From NCBI GenBank assembly GCA_037833965.1, contig AP031354.1, positions 5,248,001-5,312,000 of the forward strand: 64,000 bases of DNA. The letters run 5' to 3'. Positions 11,201-23,200 of this stretch are shown piece after piece (position 1 is the first letter of the stretch; the number at the start of each line of letters is the position of its first letter). The position numbers and the translations under genes were made by a program. The stretch is from Marchantia polymorpha subsp. ruderalis. Taxonomy: Eukaryota > Streptophyta > Marchantiopsida > Marchantiales > Marchantiaceae. Below the pieces are notes generated by a model. That model had not been told where the DNA came from. It was given only the letters and a program-made list of their open reading frames with translations, and did no database searches.

Positions 11201-13769
11201 AAACCCCGCTTTATACTTGGCTTGGTCTTGGCTCCAGGCCGTAGTTTCCAATAGCCATCGCTAACCAAGAATTTGACTCAACGCCTCTTGACGTTTTCCA
11301 GATAGATAGTTATACTTTCACCTGAGAGCATTATAACGTCCTGGAACATCATCTTGAGCATCAGACTAGCCTCTTAAGAATAATTAAGACCTTCCCATAT
11401 CTGCTGTATTTGACAAAGATTGTGTGACTCCGCTGTCTACCCTCTCTTCTCCCTTAGTGCTGATGTGGATCGTCATATGTTCGATCATACGTAATCTTGA
11501 AAATTGAGACTCTGATTGTGAAACGAATTGTCAACGAAGTATGTCAAGATGTTTGAAAGAAATCTGAATTATCATTTGAGCATATTAAATTGCAGATTTC
11601 ATTGTGATGTAGAGAATCTTAGTCATTTCATCTCTGATGTTTGTACTATAAGTAACCATTGAATTACCATTATCCACATTTTTCATCTTAGTGAGCGTTA
11701 CTTTTTGGCCAAACGCTCATGGTGAGTGTAAGAGCTGCTTTGCACAATCCTTGTCCACATAGATCATTCTAGTCCTGCTTTATTCAGAGTTTTTCACAGT
11801 TTCTGACATTCGTTTTTACTTGTGAACATCAAGTCCCTGGTTGTCTCATTCCACATACTGGTGTGTTCACAAGGCTATTACATGCATTTTGTAGAGAGAT
11901 TAGTCTATACCTTGGCTCCACGCACCACACAGTATGGCTCTAAGATCAGTGCCTAGCGTGATAATGTTTGATGCATGAGAGGAGGATGAATTTCTTTTGT
12001 TCGTTCAAAGAGAGAATGTGCATTCTGGTACTATCTTGTAGCCCCATGAAGCTGTCCAGGCTATTCATTTCAAACATTTTACAGCTCAAAGTTCGTGTCT
12101 TGTCTCTTTACTCAGTGAAACACGTAAAGGACGAAGCTCCTCATGCATTCTTGACATATGTTCGAATGTCGTAGCTACAACATTTTTTCTTATCTTTCTC
12201 CTTTGCCACTGTCATCAGCAGTCTACTGCAAAGCATCCTGTCTCCATGCCAAAACTCCTCACCTAATGGCCCCAATGGTTTCGTATATGAATTCGTTGTC
12301 ATCATGCTTTTTAAGTTTTATTGATTTGAGAAGTAACACAGTTCTACTCTCCACACTCATCTCTCCTGATTGACGATTAATCAGCAAATGAGGAGATTAA
12401 CCATGAAGTACAGACTGGAACTATGGAGCTAAAAGCAGCACCAGTCTGCACTCGGCCGCTCAATCTGATTCTCCTGGAGGGCTAGTAACCACTACATGAT
12501 AGACAAGTGACTAAGTGACCAAGTATGCTAAGTTATCAGTGACTTCTTAACCAAATTATCCCTGTACTTTTCTTTAACATTAGTTTAGTTTCTCCTGTGT
12601 ACTGGACATCTTGCGTCTTGTCCTTCTTCTATCCCCGCTGTACAGAACTTGGAGCTGGTGAGTCCATGTTTGATACAGCGTGTCGATTCGAGTGCAAACT
12701 GTACGGTTTGCCTGCATAGGGAGTAGGTACCGAGAAGTGTCTTGACTTTATTCTGTTCCCCACTAAATAGTCGGTGCTTTCGAACGTGCAGGCCTTGAAG
12801 GAAGATAAAGGCCATAGGAGTAAGTGTGACAGGAGGGACTCTACGCTTCATGGCAGACTTGAAGATAGAGGCAGGAGGAGGCACGATAAGGAGGAAGCGA
12901 GCTCAGATCATACTAAGATAAGGAAGGAGGGGAACGGGAAAACAAGCTATGATAGTAGTGATAGCGATAGCAGTAGAGGGAGGGGACATGGGTTGAGAAG
13001 GGGTCATAGCACTATAGACTCAAGACCATTGAACGTCAGAAATGAAAGTACTAACGAGAACCACAGAAGGAGAAACATCGACTATGACAGTTCTAGTGAT
13101 GATGAGCCTTCACGGCGCCCTAAAAGATATAGAACAGAAAAATCACCTACCCCGAGGGTTCATGAAAATAGGAGAAATGAACCTGAGAGGGATTTAGTAA
13201 ATTCCTCAGGTTCAAGTGGCGATTCAATTATTGATAAGCGGCGTAGGAGGACAGGGAGAGAGGATTCACTCAATGGTAACTATCAAAAGCAAATGAGGCA
13301 CGACTCTGATGGTGAAGGTTATGTAAACCCTAGTAAGGAAGGCCAGCTCAGGAGGGAAAGGGATCGGAACTCACCTGTTCGCGATCATCACAAGCAGAGG
13401 AGACACGATTCGGATCGCGAAGAGAATGTAAGCCTTCACAGAGAAGACAAGAATAGGAGGTTAATGGAACAGGAATCCCCTAGTCGTGATCATCAGACGC
13501 GGAGGAGACACGATTCTGATAGCGAAGGGTATGCTGAACCTCATAGAGAAGATCTCCATAAGAAGGGGTGGGAACGGGAGTCACCTCTTCACACCATTCC
13601 AAAGCATAGGAGACATGATTCTGACGAAGAAGATTATGTGGCCTCTCACGAAGATCACCGCATGGAGGAAAGGAAAGAGAAAACATCAACCCCTAGATAT
13701 CAAAAGTCGAGTAGGTTCGATTCTGATAGGAAAGGATATGTTCATTCTTATAGAGACAGAGTGAGGTAA
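8274..13769 (+). CDS. MMTAG2: MMTAG2-like protein (MMtag domain), five exons
   Basis: Assembled from splice sites: coding exons 8274-8316, 9147-9236, 9732-9987, 10194-10497 and 12792-13769. All introns are GT..AG, and the phases keep one frame of 556 residues. The start gives [20 protein letters not shown], which matches the diagnostic N-terminus of MMTAG2 proteins (GGVRGG..QFNW). Next come a [15 protein letters not shown] segment and [19 protein letters not shown]; all of this is MMtag domain. A basic [12 protein letters not shown] stretch ends exon 4. Exon 5 is rich in Arg, Asp and Ser and carries a 35-residue tandem repeat. Family members are nuclear, poorly understood proteins that are phosphorylated and linked to RNA-processing complexes by interaction data. 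This one is about twice as long as the human protein (roughly 260 residues) because of the C-terminal tail. The stop codon lies inside a good donor-like site (gtgag/gtaaac), so further 3' exons are possible. Confidence 0.9.
10498..12791 (+). other. Intron 4 of the MMTAG2-like gene (2.3 kb)
   Basis: This is much longer than the other three introns (830, 495 and 206 bp). The donor is AAG/GTAGCG and the acceptor GTGCAG/GCC, and the frame joins in phase 0. I find no recognisable coding domain or repeat boundary inside. The length could reflect an old insertion, but no terminal repeats were seen. Confidence 0.7.
13299..13760 (+). repeat. 105-bp tandem coding repeat (35 residues) in MMTAG2-like exon 5
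   Basis: The HDSD-type motif recurs with first codons at 13299, 13404, 13509, 13614 and 13716, that is, spacings of 105, 105, 105 and 102 bp. Each unit reads roughly HDSD-x-E-x-Y-V, then a basic/acidic stretch, then ESP-x-RDH and an RR pair. The last unit begins FDSD and is truncated by the stop codon. The repeat is in frame and therefore part of the protein. Confidence 0.9.
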
Positions 13770-16700
13770 ACCTGTTTGGGAAGCCTCTTAGATCATGAGA
13801 CCAGTTCATGTTCATCAGTCAGCCCTTGTACATTTATTTACTGGAAAAGGCGAAATTTGTGCCAGTTATTTTGTGTCAAGCATGCTGTGTATACATGGGG
13901 TACTGTGCACAGCAGTGTGGAGAACTAGCAGTATCCTACTTACTTCCCTCTTCGGCCCCAACATTCCATGTTCAAGTACGAAAAGTTCTTCACTTCTGGA
14001 CAACATTGTCGGCAAACCGAGTCATCTCGTAGCTTACATGAAGTGTAATGGTGAACACACCATCACTAAGTAGGAGTAAACTTTGTTAAAGTTTCCACTG
14101 TCTTGGTAAATTGCAGCGTGGAATGTACATAAGAAATTCGAAGTGCGTTGCAAGCAGGAATCGTCAAGTTGCCCGGGTACCGGATAAATGCCGTGCGAAA
14201 GGAGTCCTCCCAAGGCAGCCAAACACTAACATGGTGTGGCCTTTCTGCCTGTCAGTCACATCGTGAGGAGATGAAGTCACAAACGGAGCTTTCGACTATT
14301 ACGAAAGAAAGTGCGGTGTGCAGTGGACCCTGGACCAGTCAGCAATGACGAAGAGCTTGCTAAAGATGTTCTCTGTGCTCTTTGACTAGCCTAAACCGTG
14401 TGAATATTCTCATCATGCTTATCGTTCCCACTAGAGGAGAAGGGTACGTCTAGCCTTTCAATATTCAGAGACAACTCAATCATGCACAGTCTGCAGAGAC
14501 TCATCTCACTTCGGATGTACCTTGTAGATATGAATCTTACATATGCTCACTTTAAAGGAGGCATGCTCTGAACTCCATCCCGTTCCACGTCTCAACCTTT
14601 CCAGACCTTCCACACGATCACTACCAAAGTGGGGTGATCCCCAGCCGCATTAAGGCCATCGTACCTCAACAGAGTTACCACCTGATTCGTCCCGAGCTCA
14701 TAAGGCCCTCGAACTCGGGGGTGTCACTCAGGGGTGTCCGACCGGCCCCACAGTGGGACGGCATGTCCACTCCGCCAAGTAAAGACGAGAAAGTAGCGCC
14801 AACGACTGTGAACTAGTTACTAGTGAGCAGCGAGTGAAAACAGCAGCAGAGCCGATGCTCGCTGCATTCGGAACGCTGGGTAGATGGGACGGAAGTAGCA
14901 CATGGGGCGATGCTTCGTGGGCAGGAGAGTGGGCAGGAGAATGGAGGGGTCGGTCAGTCGGTTGGCTTCTGGGCCCAAGGAATGAAGGAGGGGAAGGAAG
15001 GAAGGAGGGGAGAGGAGGGAGGGGAGGGAGTAAGATATCCGTTATCGGCCCACAAGAGTGAGTGATGAGTTGAGAGCATGCATGGGCGAATGAATGATTT
15101 CCTTTACCCCACAAGACCCGCTAGCCAGTGCTGCAGTGGGTGGCGGACTGTGGTGTGCGCTGTACAGTACTAGAATGCTCTTGAAAAAACGCACATTGTG
15201 TCTCTATCTTAGCCAGAGTGCATGACACCATGGGAGTCGTCAAGGCCAAGGAGGGAGGACGGAAGCATTGAAAGAAAAGAAGCTTGCAACAAACGAGTAA
15301 GCAAGTAAGGAATGACAGAAGTGAGGCTGGGTGGGGCCTTGCGGGCTGTAAGTGTGAGTGTGGATGTGAGGGAGTGTGTTCTCTTTGCGAAACGCTTTCC
15401 AGCAGCATGGCATGTGAAGGCACTTGGAATGTGTTAGTCATTTGGCAAACAGGGACGAGCTGCAGATCATACAGGCGAAGAAATGCTGGGATCCGGTGGG
15501 GCCTTATGGGCTCCAGATCAGCGAAATGGAGTGGAGAGCTTGAAATCAACACCTCCATGTTTCGCAGCTGCTGCTGTTGCTGTTGCTGCCGCTGCTATTG
15601 CCGGGTCAAAAGCGAACGAAAGGAAAAAAACCTCGAGTCCGTGGCTCGAGCTTAGGCTTTGGCTCAAGCTTGAATCACGAAGACCTTGCTGCCTGGCCTA
15701 CCAAGAAGGATTGTTCAGTGCAACACGGGATGGCGTCACCTCGCTGGCTACTGTTTCGAAACATCTAATGCTCCACGTGCCTTTCATGCAGCTGCACCTG
15801 ATTCTGCAGCATCCAAAGAATAAGACGAGCAATAGACCAGAGGCAGCAGAAGCAGCAGCAATAGCAACAAGAAACAGTAGTAACAATCTTCGTAGCAGAA
15901 GCATGAGAAGAAGAGAAAATGGAAGAATGGGCCTAGGAGGGGAAAAAGAAGAGAAGACGAAATTCCGATGCTGTACCTACGAACTGCAATCTTCACCTTT
16001 TCGGTCCTTCACAGCTCGCCCTCTTGCTTCCCTGCACAGGGTCTGTTTGGCTGCTGCTTGCATCCAAAATCTGAAGCTGACAAGCACACATAATAATACA
16101 GAGCTCTAGGCTGGGGGGTAGGCTTTCTGATCATGACGGGCTTTCGCGGCGAGTCTATGAATACGAGAACGCAGTCATGTCAGTCGGTCAATCACTGACT
16201 GTCTATCTCTCTCGGTTCATTTTCAATAATTTGCAGTAATATTTTGTCTTTTCTCATGCGGATGGCGATGGTGGGCTTGACGTGGAAGAGAGAATGAGGG
16301 AGGGGCTGCGGTTGCTGTCTCCTGGCTGACCCATCCCCGGGCAGCAAGGTGTTCAGGATCGAGGCTTTGGGATCAGATTTGATTTCAATCATCTCTGGGT
16401 TCCATGAACAACTGGAGCCCTTGTATTCTCTCGGTCGCTGCAGTGCACCTGCCCCCTCAGTCATCCCGGTGTCCAGATTAGCTTTCCGAGGCCAGCGCCA
16501 TTGAAGGCGAGGGCAAGGGCCAACGAAAGTGGAGGGTTTCTCTCGCTCGCTGTTCATCTTTTAACTCTTACCAAAGCAATGGGAGGGCAGGGAGGCGTGG
16601 TTTGATTCTGTTCTAATCCGATTTCTTGCATCAGACCCCGGCAGCAAAAGCAGCAACAGCAGCAGCCACATTCTCCTCAAGGGAGTGCTCTCCCTAACAC

Positions 16701-19700
16701 TCTCATGAATCTCATGGGAATATGAGTTGATGGATTCTTGTGGGCTGGGATTACTAGTAACCTACGACGGAGCTGCTGGCTCGCTGCTGTTGTGGCGTGT
16801 CGTCCCCTAGACTAGCGTGTGCTCACTCGCGCCATAGGTAGTAGACACGATGAGAGATGGAGTAAGGGAGCGAGGGAGAGGAGGCAGCTTCCTTACAGTA
16901 GGACACGGCGAGAGAAGGTAGGCGATGGCTGAGGTATTAGAGTTAGACTGGAGCCTGAGGACTAAGCGTTTTCTCTACGAGATGAGAGGCCTCGGGATAA
17001 GAGCCACAAACACGTGAAACAGATGATGTACAAGCTAAGGAAGGAATGGATCGGAGGGGAAAATAGGGGCGTGAGGATGTCCACTTTCCCGGCTATGAAA
17101 GAGGAAAGAGTGTTCAATTGTCCAACGCACGCTCGGTTTGCAGGGCGGGAGCTTCGGGGCTTGGCATGCATGGAGAAGGGAAGCGAAGCGAAGGAAGGGA
17201 CGATGGGCGAGCCCAGAGATGACTTGTATATGAAATTCCCCCTTTCTCTGGTGCTGCCCAACAGCTGGCGCAAGTTTCTCTTCAGATTCTCAGAACATTC
17301 AGTCAATTTTCAGGACTCGGGACTGAGAACTCGGAGGCTCGATTTTTCTGCTCCTATGACTCACTAGCGCAGCTGATCTGGTCGGTCCCACCTTCAATCT
17401 TATCATGTTCTTCTCACGGTTGCTCAGTTTCGTTACAGGCAGACATCTCCTTCGCCCGGGCCTACTCCTCTTCTCGCCTCCTCTCCTCCACCTCCTCTCC
17501 TCCTTGGCTCTGACCTACCCGGCCCACTCTCACTGTTGTTCTGTTCTGCGAGATAGGGCTGCATCGAGATGATGTCAGTAGTGAACATGAGGAGGAACGG
17601 CGGGAGGCCTGCCCCTGCCACAACCGATACCTGCATTTGGATTATACTTCCTTCCTTCTTCTCTCCACTGAGTTGCCTAATCCAGAGCCATCATCTCCAT
17701 AGTCCGGTAATTGAAAACTCCGTAGATAGAAGAATAATAGTTTATGGACATGAAAGCAAATCGAACTTCAAGACAAAGTCAATAATCTGCTCTTGGGCGA
17801 TGCTGCTGCTGTTGGTATTCTTCGAAACATGGATGAGGGAAACCCGAGGACATTAATGCTTGCGCAGCATGAGGAAGTGTTCACGGTCTACCTTCGGATT
17901 GGAATTTCGTTCGTAGCCCATGAAATACCACTTATTGGACTTGCATTAATGCCACACCATGGACACATGTTTCTATACGTGTGAAAGATTTTATATTCTT
18001 TAACAAAGTGATCTGAAAGCACATTCGAGGTCATACGACTTGGCTCGAATATATATAGTCCTAGAGCTAACGCAACGCAGGTCTTTCGTTTGGAATAAAC
18101 TTCCTCACGCCTTCTCCCTCCGCACGCACAGCTGAGGCTACGGCATCGCATGCAATGCACAATGAGTACAATCTCATTGTGCCTGGAATCGATGAAGAGA
18201 ATGTTGAGGAATAACTGAATGAATGGAAAAGCTGTGTATGACCGGTCTAAGCCCAAGACTCCAGCCCGGCCAGCGTTACAGGAGTTCATAAAACGATTTA
18301 AGGCATGAACTCCCACCTGAAGACAGCAAAGCAAGCAGAATGAATAGGGGAATGTTTTTTGGACAGAATCACCGTTCCATCACGTTCCTCTTTCTACCAG
18401 CAAAATTATGCGAAGCAAAGCAGAAGAATCACAAGTAGATCGTCTGATCTCGACGTGACATACATTGAGAAGTACGGTGGTTTCAAAGAATCAACTTTGA
18501 ATACTGCATGGAGGCAACAGCCCCCACTACGAAAAGAGCCGATGAAAGGTGGGGCAAAGGTGAAACATCGCATGTGCTGATCCATCTAACTCAAAGTTGA
18601 ATTCACATGTTGGAACTCCAGGATACTATCCCGTTACCACTATTTTTACACAAGAATGCATAGAACGAAGAACTTTTAGGCTTCAAATCGATAGTTCAAA
18701 GAAGAATGTAATACAGCGTACGAGCGTACTCGCAGATCCAGATGATGAATTTGCGATGTGTCTAGCAGCTATCTTTATTAAACTGCTAAAATTTAGCAAC
18801 TCGGAGAAGCAAAACAGGCCGCACCCATTGCAAAGGTGGTTGGTCTAAATCTGTATTTACTCAAGCTTGCATCAAGCAATCGGTTATGCATCCAATCGCA
18901 CTGCAGCTGCTGCTATCTGTTCACATCTTGCTCATAGCCAGGCTCGGAACGCCTACGATTCCTTCGCTTCGTGATTTTGACTGAGAGAAGAGAGCTAAGT
19001 GGGTGGAGGTCCTTGTCCTTGTCTCCTTCCTTCTAACTGATGGATTGCTGAATCAAGCATGTGCATAGCTACGTGCACATGTGACAGCAATCTTAGCTCT
19101 CTCTCTCTCCCTCTCATACATACACACACTGATTTAGAGAGAAAAGTGAAATGATGATTCTAACAAGTGAGGAGACGGTTTGCTTGCTGTGGTGGAGGTG
19201 GTGATTCTTAAAATAGACAGACACCTTCATGCCCATGCGCGACGGTGTCTGCACTTTCGTGAGTAGGCAACATCTCCATGCCTCTCTCCCCCAGAACCTC
19301 TGGCCAGGAAGATCATGAGGACTTGGAACATGTCCTACGACTGGAAGAGAACATGCCGAATTTCGAACGTAAGATTTGTCATAGCAAGTCCCCGAAATTC
19401 AGTCCTCATTTGCCGAAAGATGCTGGCCACTTGCTGTGATGGTCACTCGCTGGCTCATGCAGCTGAAGCTTTAGTCAGAGCTCCGAGCACCGTCCTGTCC
19501 CATCAGACTCTCCAGATCAGAGAATCACTCCCCTTGGCCGGAAGGAGTCGACTCACCCTTCGATTGATTAAGCTTTTGATCGCGGTTGCTGGTCTGAACC
19601 AAATGCTCGTGGGACTAAGCTAGCTAGCCAGAATTCTATCTCATGTTCGATTTCTCGAACACCGTGATCGTGAAATGCTACCTGCAGTCTCCAAAGAGAT

Positions 19701-19851
19701 CATGGTAATGTGGCATGGCCGGCACCATCTCTACCTCTCTATGTCCCCGCCTCTCACTCCCTCCTTCTCACTCCGTCTCTGTCTAATGTGACAAAACCAA
19801 CATGCCAATCCTGGGCCCTTTTCGTGGCTCGCGGCCATTTTCACCCCACCG
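13770..19851. other. Intergenic region without a recognised gene
   Basis: The first few hundred bases are probably the 3' untranslated region of the MMTAG2-like gene. The rest has GC-rich patches (14.7-16.1 kb, 16.8-17.6 kb) with purine runs and CTG/CAG-rich stretches near 15,565-15,600 and 16,640-16,665. Several overlapping frames of 100-208 codons lie on both strands here, but they have low-complexity compositions and no domain I recognise. I rejected them as genes. Confidence 0.5.
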
Positions 19852-20910
19852 CTAGAAGTGCTCAAACGGACTCACTGATCCGCAAACAAGAGATTGCACT
19901 GACATTCGACAGAGACTCGGATGATTCGACAGCAGGAAATGCTCAGAAGTCGGTACTGAGCTGTTATTGTTGATGCCGTTGATGATGAGGTTGTGGTTGT
20001 GGCTGTTATTGTTGTTGATGAGAGGAGGAGGTAACGAGAACTCCGGTACAGGTCCCGGAGAAACCAAGCCTGTGAGAATGTCCATGTCGCTGAATCCATT
20101 GGTATTCTGAGACATATTGTAAGCACCCGCCTGACGTTTCTGGCTCTGAATTGGTGTGGGCTGTTGCGGCACCGAGGCTGGATTCTGAGCATTCGAGCTG
20201 AAATTGAAGCAGCTCGCCTGCAGCGACGACCAATTGTCCTTGTATCCGCTCAAGCTTTGCATCGGATCCACCATGACTCGAGACTGACTGTGGCTGCTGC
20301 TTCTGGAATTGCGACTCCCAGCACTGCACGCCTGGGACCTGAAGAATGCAGCTGAGTTTTCCGCTGGTAGCCCATGGTGATTCTGATGAGGGTGTGAGGA
20401 GCCGAAGTAAGAGGGTAGTCCGAGGGGCTTGCAGGTGTTGTCAGATGTCGTGGACGACTCGTTGGATGAGAAGAGGAGTGCAGATTTGGCCATCACGTCG
20501 CTGTGACTGTCTGCAACGTGAGAGGCCGAATTCGACGACCTGGTCGACGCCTCGGAGCAGGTCTCGGCGGCTGCGGAGGATTGAATGGTATTCGTATCTG
20601 CAGAGCTGGAGAAAGTTCCATCGGATGATATCGAGGTCAGCGATTTGGTCTTGAGGGCTCGTTTCCTGCTGCCGCTGCCGCTGCCGCTGCCACTCCCACT
20701 CCGTTTCGACTTGCCCGTGAGCTTCTGCACCAGCTCTCTGAAATTGGCCACATCCGTTTTAATCACCTTGGGAGCGAAGATGTGGATGACGCGTACGGTG
20801 CCGGGAGTCGATGCCGGGAGGTGCGACCAGTCCCTGCGAGTGGCGGCACTGCTTCCATTGCTCGACGACGGTTTCTCGATCGCGTGAGATTCTCGTCGCG
20901 GACTCAACAT
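19852..20910 (-). CDS. VQ-motif protein, MKS1-like
   Basis: A single-exon 352-residue protein. The start is ATG at 20910 (context CCACCACCATGTTG). The open frame extends upstream to a GTG at 20982, but no in-frame ATG precedes the upstream stop. Residues 57-66 are FRELVQKLTG, an exact VQ motif (FxxxVQxLTG), preceded by VRVIHIFAPKVIKTD, which corresponds to the conserved PKVI stretch of the MKS1/VQ21 group. Near the N-terminus, LSPRRESHAIEKP resembles the MKS1 SHxIxKP motif. After the VQ motif come a Gly-Ser dipeptide run, basic KRALKTK, and a long Ser/Asn/Gln-rich tail with several SP/TP sites and a C-terminal SPFEHF. VQ proteins are small plant regulators that bind WRKY factors and are often MAP-kinase substrates. 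A nuclear or plastid location is usual for the family; the basic stretch favours the nucleus. The absence of introns is typical. Confidence 0.93.
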   Translation of the reverse strand: MLSPRRESHAIEKPSSSNGSSAATRRDWSHLPASTPGTVRVIHIFAPKVIKTDVANFRELVQKLTGKSKRSGSGSGSGSGSRKRALKTKSLTSISSDGTFSSSADTNTIQSSAAAETCSEASTRSSNSASHVADSHSDVMAKSALLFSSNESSTTSDNTCKPLGLPSYFGSSHPHQNHHGLPAENSAAFFRSQACSAGSRNSRSSSHSQSRVMVDPMQSLSGYKDNWSSLQASCFNFSSNAQNPASVPQQPTPIQSQKRQAGAYNMSQNTNGFSDMDILTGLVSPGPVPEFSLPPPLINNNNSHNHNLIINGINNNSSVPTSEHFLLSNHPSLCRMSVQSLVCGSVSPFEHF

Positions 20911-21400
20911 GGTGGTGGCGGATTCTTCTTCTTCTGCAACAACTGCTGCTGCTGATTGTTGTTCCGCTGAGGATTCAAGCACCTGCTGAACAGCTGAACT
21001 GGTTGGGCTGAATCTGATCCACCGTGCACACTACAGTATGGTGAATGGCGATTGCCAAAACGAAGGAATCTGCTCGTGATGGAAATTCTCGGGGAAGGAA
21101 ATCAGAATTTCTGATATCATGAGCCTCGCCCGCTCACGCTCACCGTGAAGAAGAAGTATTAGAAGAAGAAGAAGCAGAAGGAGAAGGATCCTTCCTTTTC
21201 CTCACTCCGAGACTTGTATCTCACGTCACTTCCGCTGCACTTTTTCCCAATCGTCTTCGAACGTGTCCGCCGTAGTGAAATTTAAAATGTAGGACGTGTT
21301 ATGCGACACATGTGGACGCAATTGCACTCAACTCGAATTTGTCGACGTCAGTGCAGCTTTCTCCAGCGCTCTCTTCGTTCTCTCTCTTCTCACTCTCTCA

Positions 21401-21426
21401 CTCTCTCTCTCTCTCTCTCTCTCTCT
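21401..21426. repeat. (CT)13 microsatellite
   Basis: Perfect CT dinucleotides about 490 bp upstream of the VQ start. They read GA on the coding strand, so a leader or promoter GA element is possible. Confidence 0.9.
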
Positions 21427-22196
21427 GGGTGGCTGTGGCTGACTGAGTGGCGGGGCTGAGGGCGGGGTTCAATTAAAATCAACAGATTATTCTTTGCGAC
21501 CAAGGTCTATGAAGCTGCATTCTCTGTTCATCATCGAGGGGAATGAGCGTTGACGACAGAAACTGTGGATTCAAATAGTTTGGAGAACGACAAGGCAAAT
21601 GATCTGTCTGATCGGATTCCGCTACCGCAACAATGGACTGGACTGGACTCGCTCGCTCACTCGCTCGAATACGCACAGAATCGCACACGGGGAGAGAGTG
21701 AAGTGAGCTGACGAAGAAGGCGAGCCAGACTGTCCGGACGCCAGTGACAATGCTCCGAGCTTCTCTCTGTGTAAATAGCGTCGCGGGTGCCCATGTCACT
21801 CGCACACTCGGCCCCGAGGCTGCGAGCAGACCGCGCGCAGACAGCGAGCGCGAGCTCTCGGACAGGCCTCCAGCGTCTCGAAGAACCTGTCCCGCCAAGG
21901 GTGGCAAGCGAGCCGCGCACGCAGACAGCGCGCGCGACCGGGCGACCGACTGCCGTCCAGTCGACAACCGGCAAGCAGAAGGAACGAAGGAGAGGAAGAG
22001 GAAGAGGAATAGAAGAAGGAAGAATAGAATGCTTTCGGCTCACAGGCAGGGGGAAGAAGGGCGCGGGGTCGGGGATAGAGAGATAGATAGATTGATGATG
22101 GAAGGGGGGGGAAGCAAGGTCCGGATGCTGCTCGGCCGAGCTGGTCGGTGCGCGAGGCAGATCTCGCGAAAAGCCGAGCGGTTGCCGCACCGAAGT

Positions 22197-22213
22197 CCCC
22201 CCCCCCCCCCCCC
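22197..22213. repeat. Poly-C run of 17
   Basis: A homopolymer of 17 C in a GC-rich upstream region. Its length is likely to be variable or prone to sequencing error. Confidence 0.85.
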
Positions 22214-23200
22214 GGCAGAGACTGATCTGCTGCTGCAGCGTAGCTAGGCGGCGCGCGGGTGTCCACTCCAAACAAGACAAGCAACGCTCTCAATGCTCCC
22301 GCGCTGACCTGAGTGCTCGCTCAGACCCTCGGACCTCTCCTTAGATACTGTACATACACCCCAGGATACGGTACGGTACTGTGGAATAGCCCTCCTCCCT
22401 CCAGGGCCTCGCCTCGGCCTACTCTATCTCGTACCGGGATAGACCATCCCGTCACCGGCTCCTCGCGCGCCATCGCTCCGTGTGTCCGTCCGCGCGCGAT
22501 GTGTCAGTCGCAGTCCGGTCAGAAATGAAGCGCGGTCGCTTCTTTTTAACCGCGGTTGGCATGAGTGCCGGAAGGAAGGAAGGAAGGTGCGGTCGTGCCT
22601 GGTCGTAGAGGTCGCACGCCGTGCCCGGACGTACTGCGATCCGGTGACCGCCTTCGGAGCCTTTCGCGGCGTTCGGCTCCGCCGCGCGCCACGTCAGCCG
22701 ATGCCAGCTCTGCGCGTCCGCCCGCGCCGTCTGACTCCCTTCCCTTCTCCTCGCTGCGGACTGTGCAGCTCTCACAACGCTGGGCTGCTGACTGCAGGGC
22801 AGGGGGCAGTCGCTGCTGTACTCGGTACGCAGCCATCCTCCTCCTCCTGCTGTCCTGCCCTGCCCTCCCGACTACGTTCCTCCCGTGACCTCCAAAGTCG
22901 ATTCGGCGTGGCGCTTTTCGCAGCCACCGTCCTTCTCGACCGCGGGATCTGCACAATCCAATCCGCGCACCCGAGCATGTTGGGCCGGCTCTACTGTGGT
23001 ACTTCCGACTGCCGTGCCGCGCCGCGGTATGGCCGGCGTGCTGGGGCTGGGGCTGGGGGAGGGACGGAACCGACAAATGGGTTCTAGAACGAACGAGGCC
23101 CGTTGTCGATCCAGAGGTCAAGGCGCTCCGGGCGCTCCAGCTGACAGCGATCACCTCAGCGCTCAAAAGTGCTACACCAACATTCTTCTCCCTCTTCACG

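Larger units (their letters stand above)
20911..23200 (-). promoter_or_regulatory. GC-rich upstream/leader region of the VQ gene
   Basis: This stretch lies directly upstream of the VQ start and is GC- and CpG-rich compared with its surroundings. It contains a (CT)n tract (GA on the coding strand), long C and G runs, and an ACGT-core TGACGTC-like element near 21345-21352 of the bZIP-binding type. The many long frames on both strands (for example 21.5-23.2 kb) have arginine/serine-rich, low-complexity translations typical of unselected GC-rich DNA. Transcription starts are not identifiable by eye. Confidence 0.5.

Noticed and set aside
15483-16109. 208-codon plus-strand frame with an Ala/Val run
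   Set aside because: The run comes from CTG-type triplet repeats and the remainder has no domain; opposite-strand frames look equally open.
20911-20982. Upstream GTG-initiated extension of the VQ frame
   Set aside because: No in-frame ATG occurs between the upstream stop and 20910, and the ATG at 20910 has a good context and gives the expected MKS1-like N-terminus.
21479-22293. Long overlapping frames on both strands upstream of the VQ gene
   Set aside because: Arg/Ser/Pro-rich translations on all frames of GC-rich DNA with no domain, start context or splice partners.
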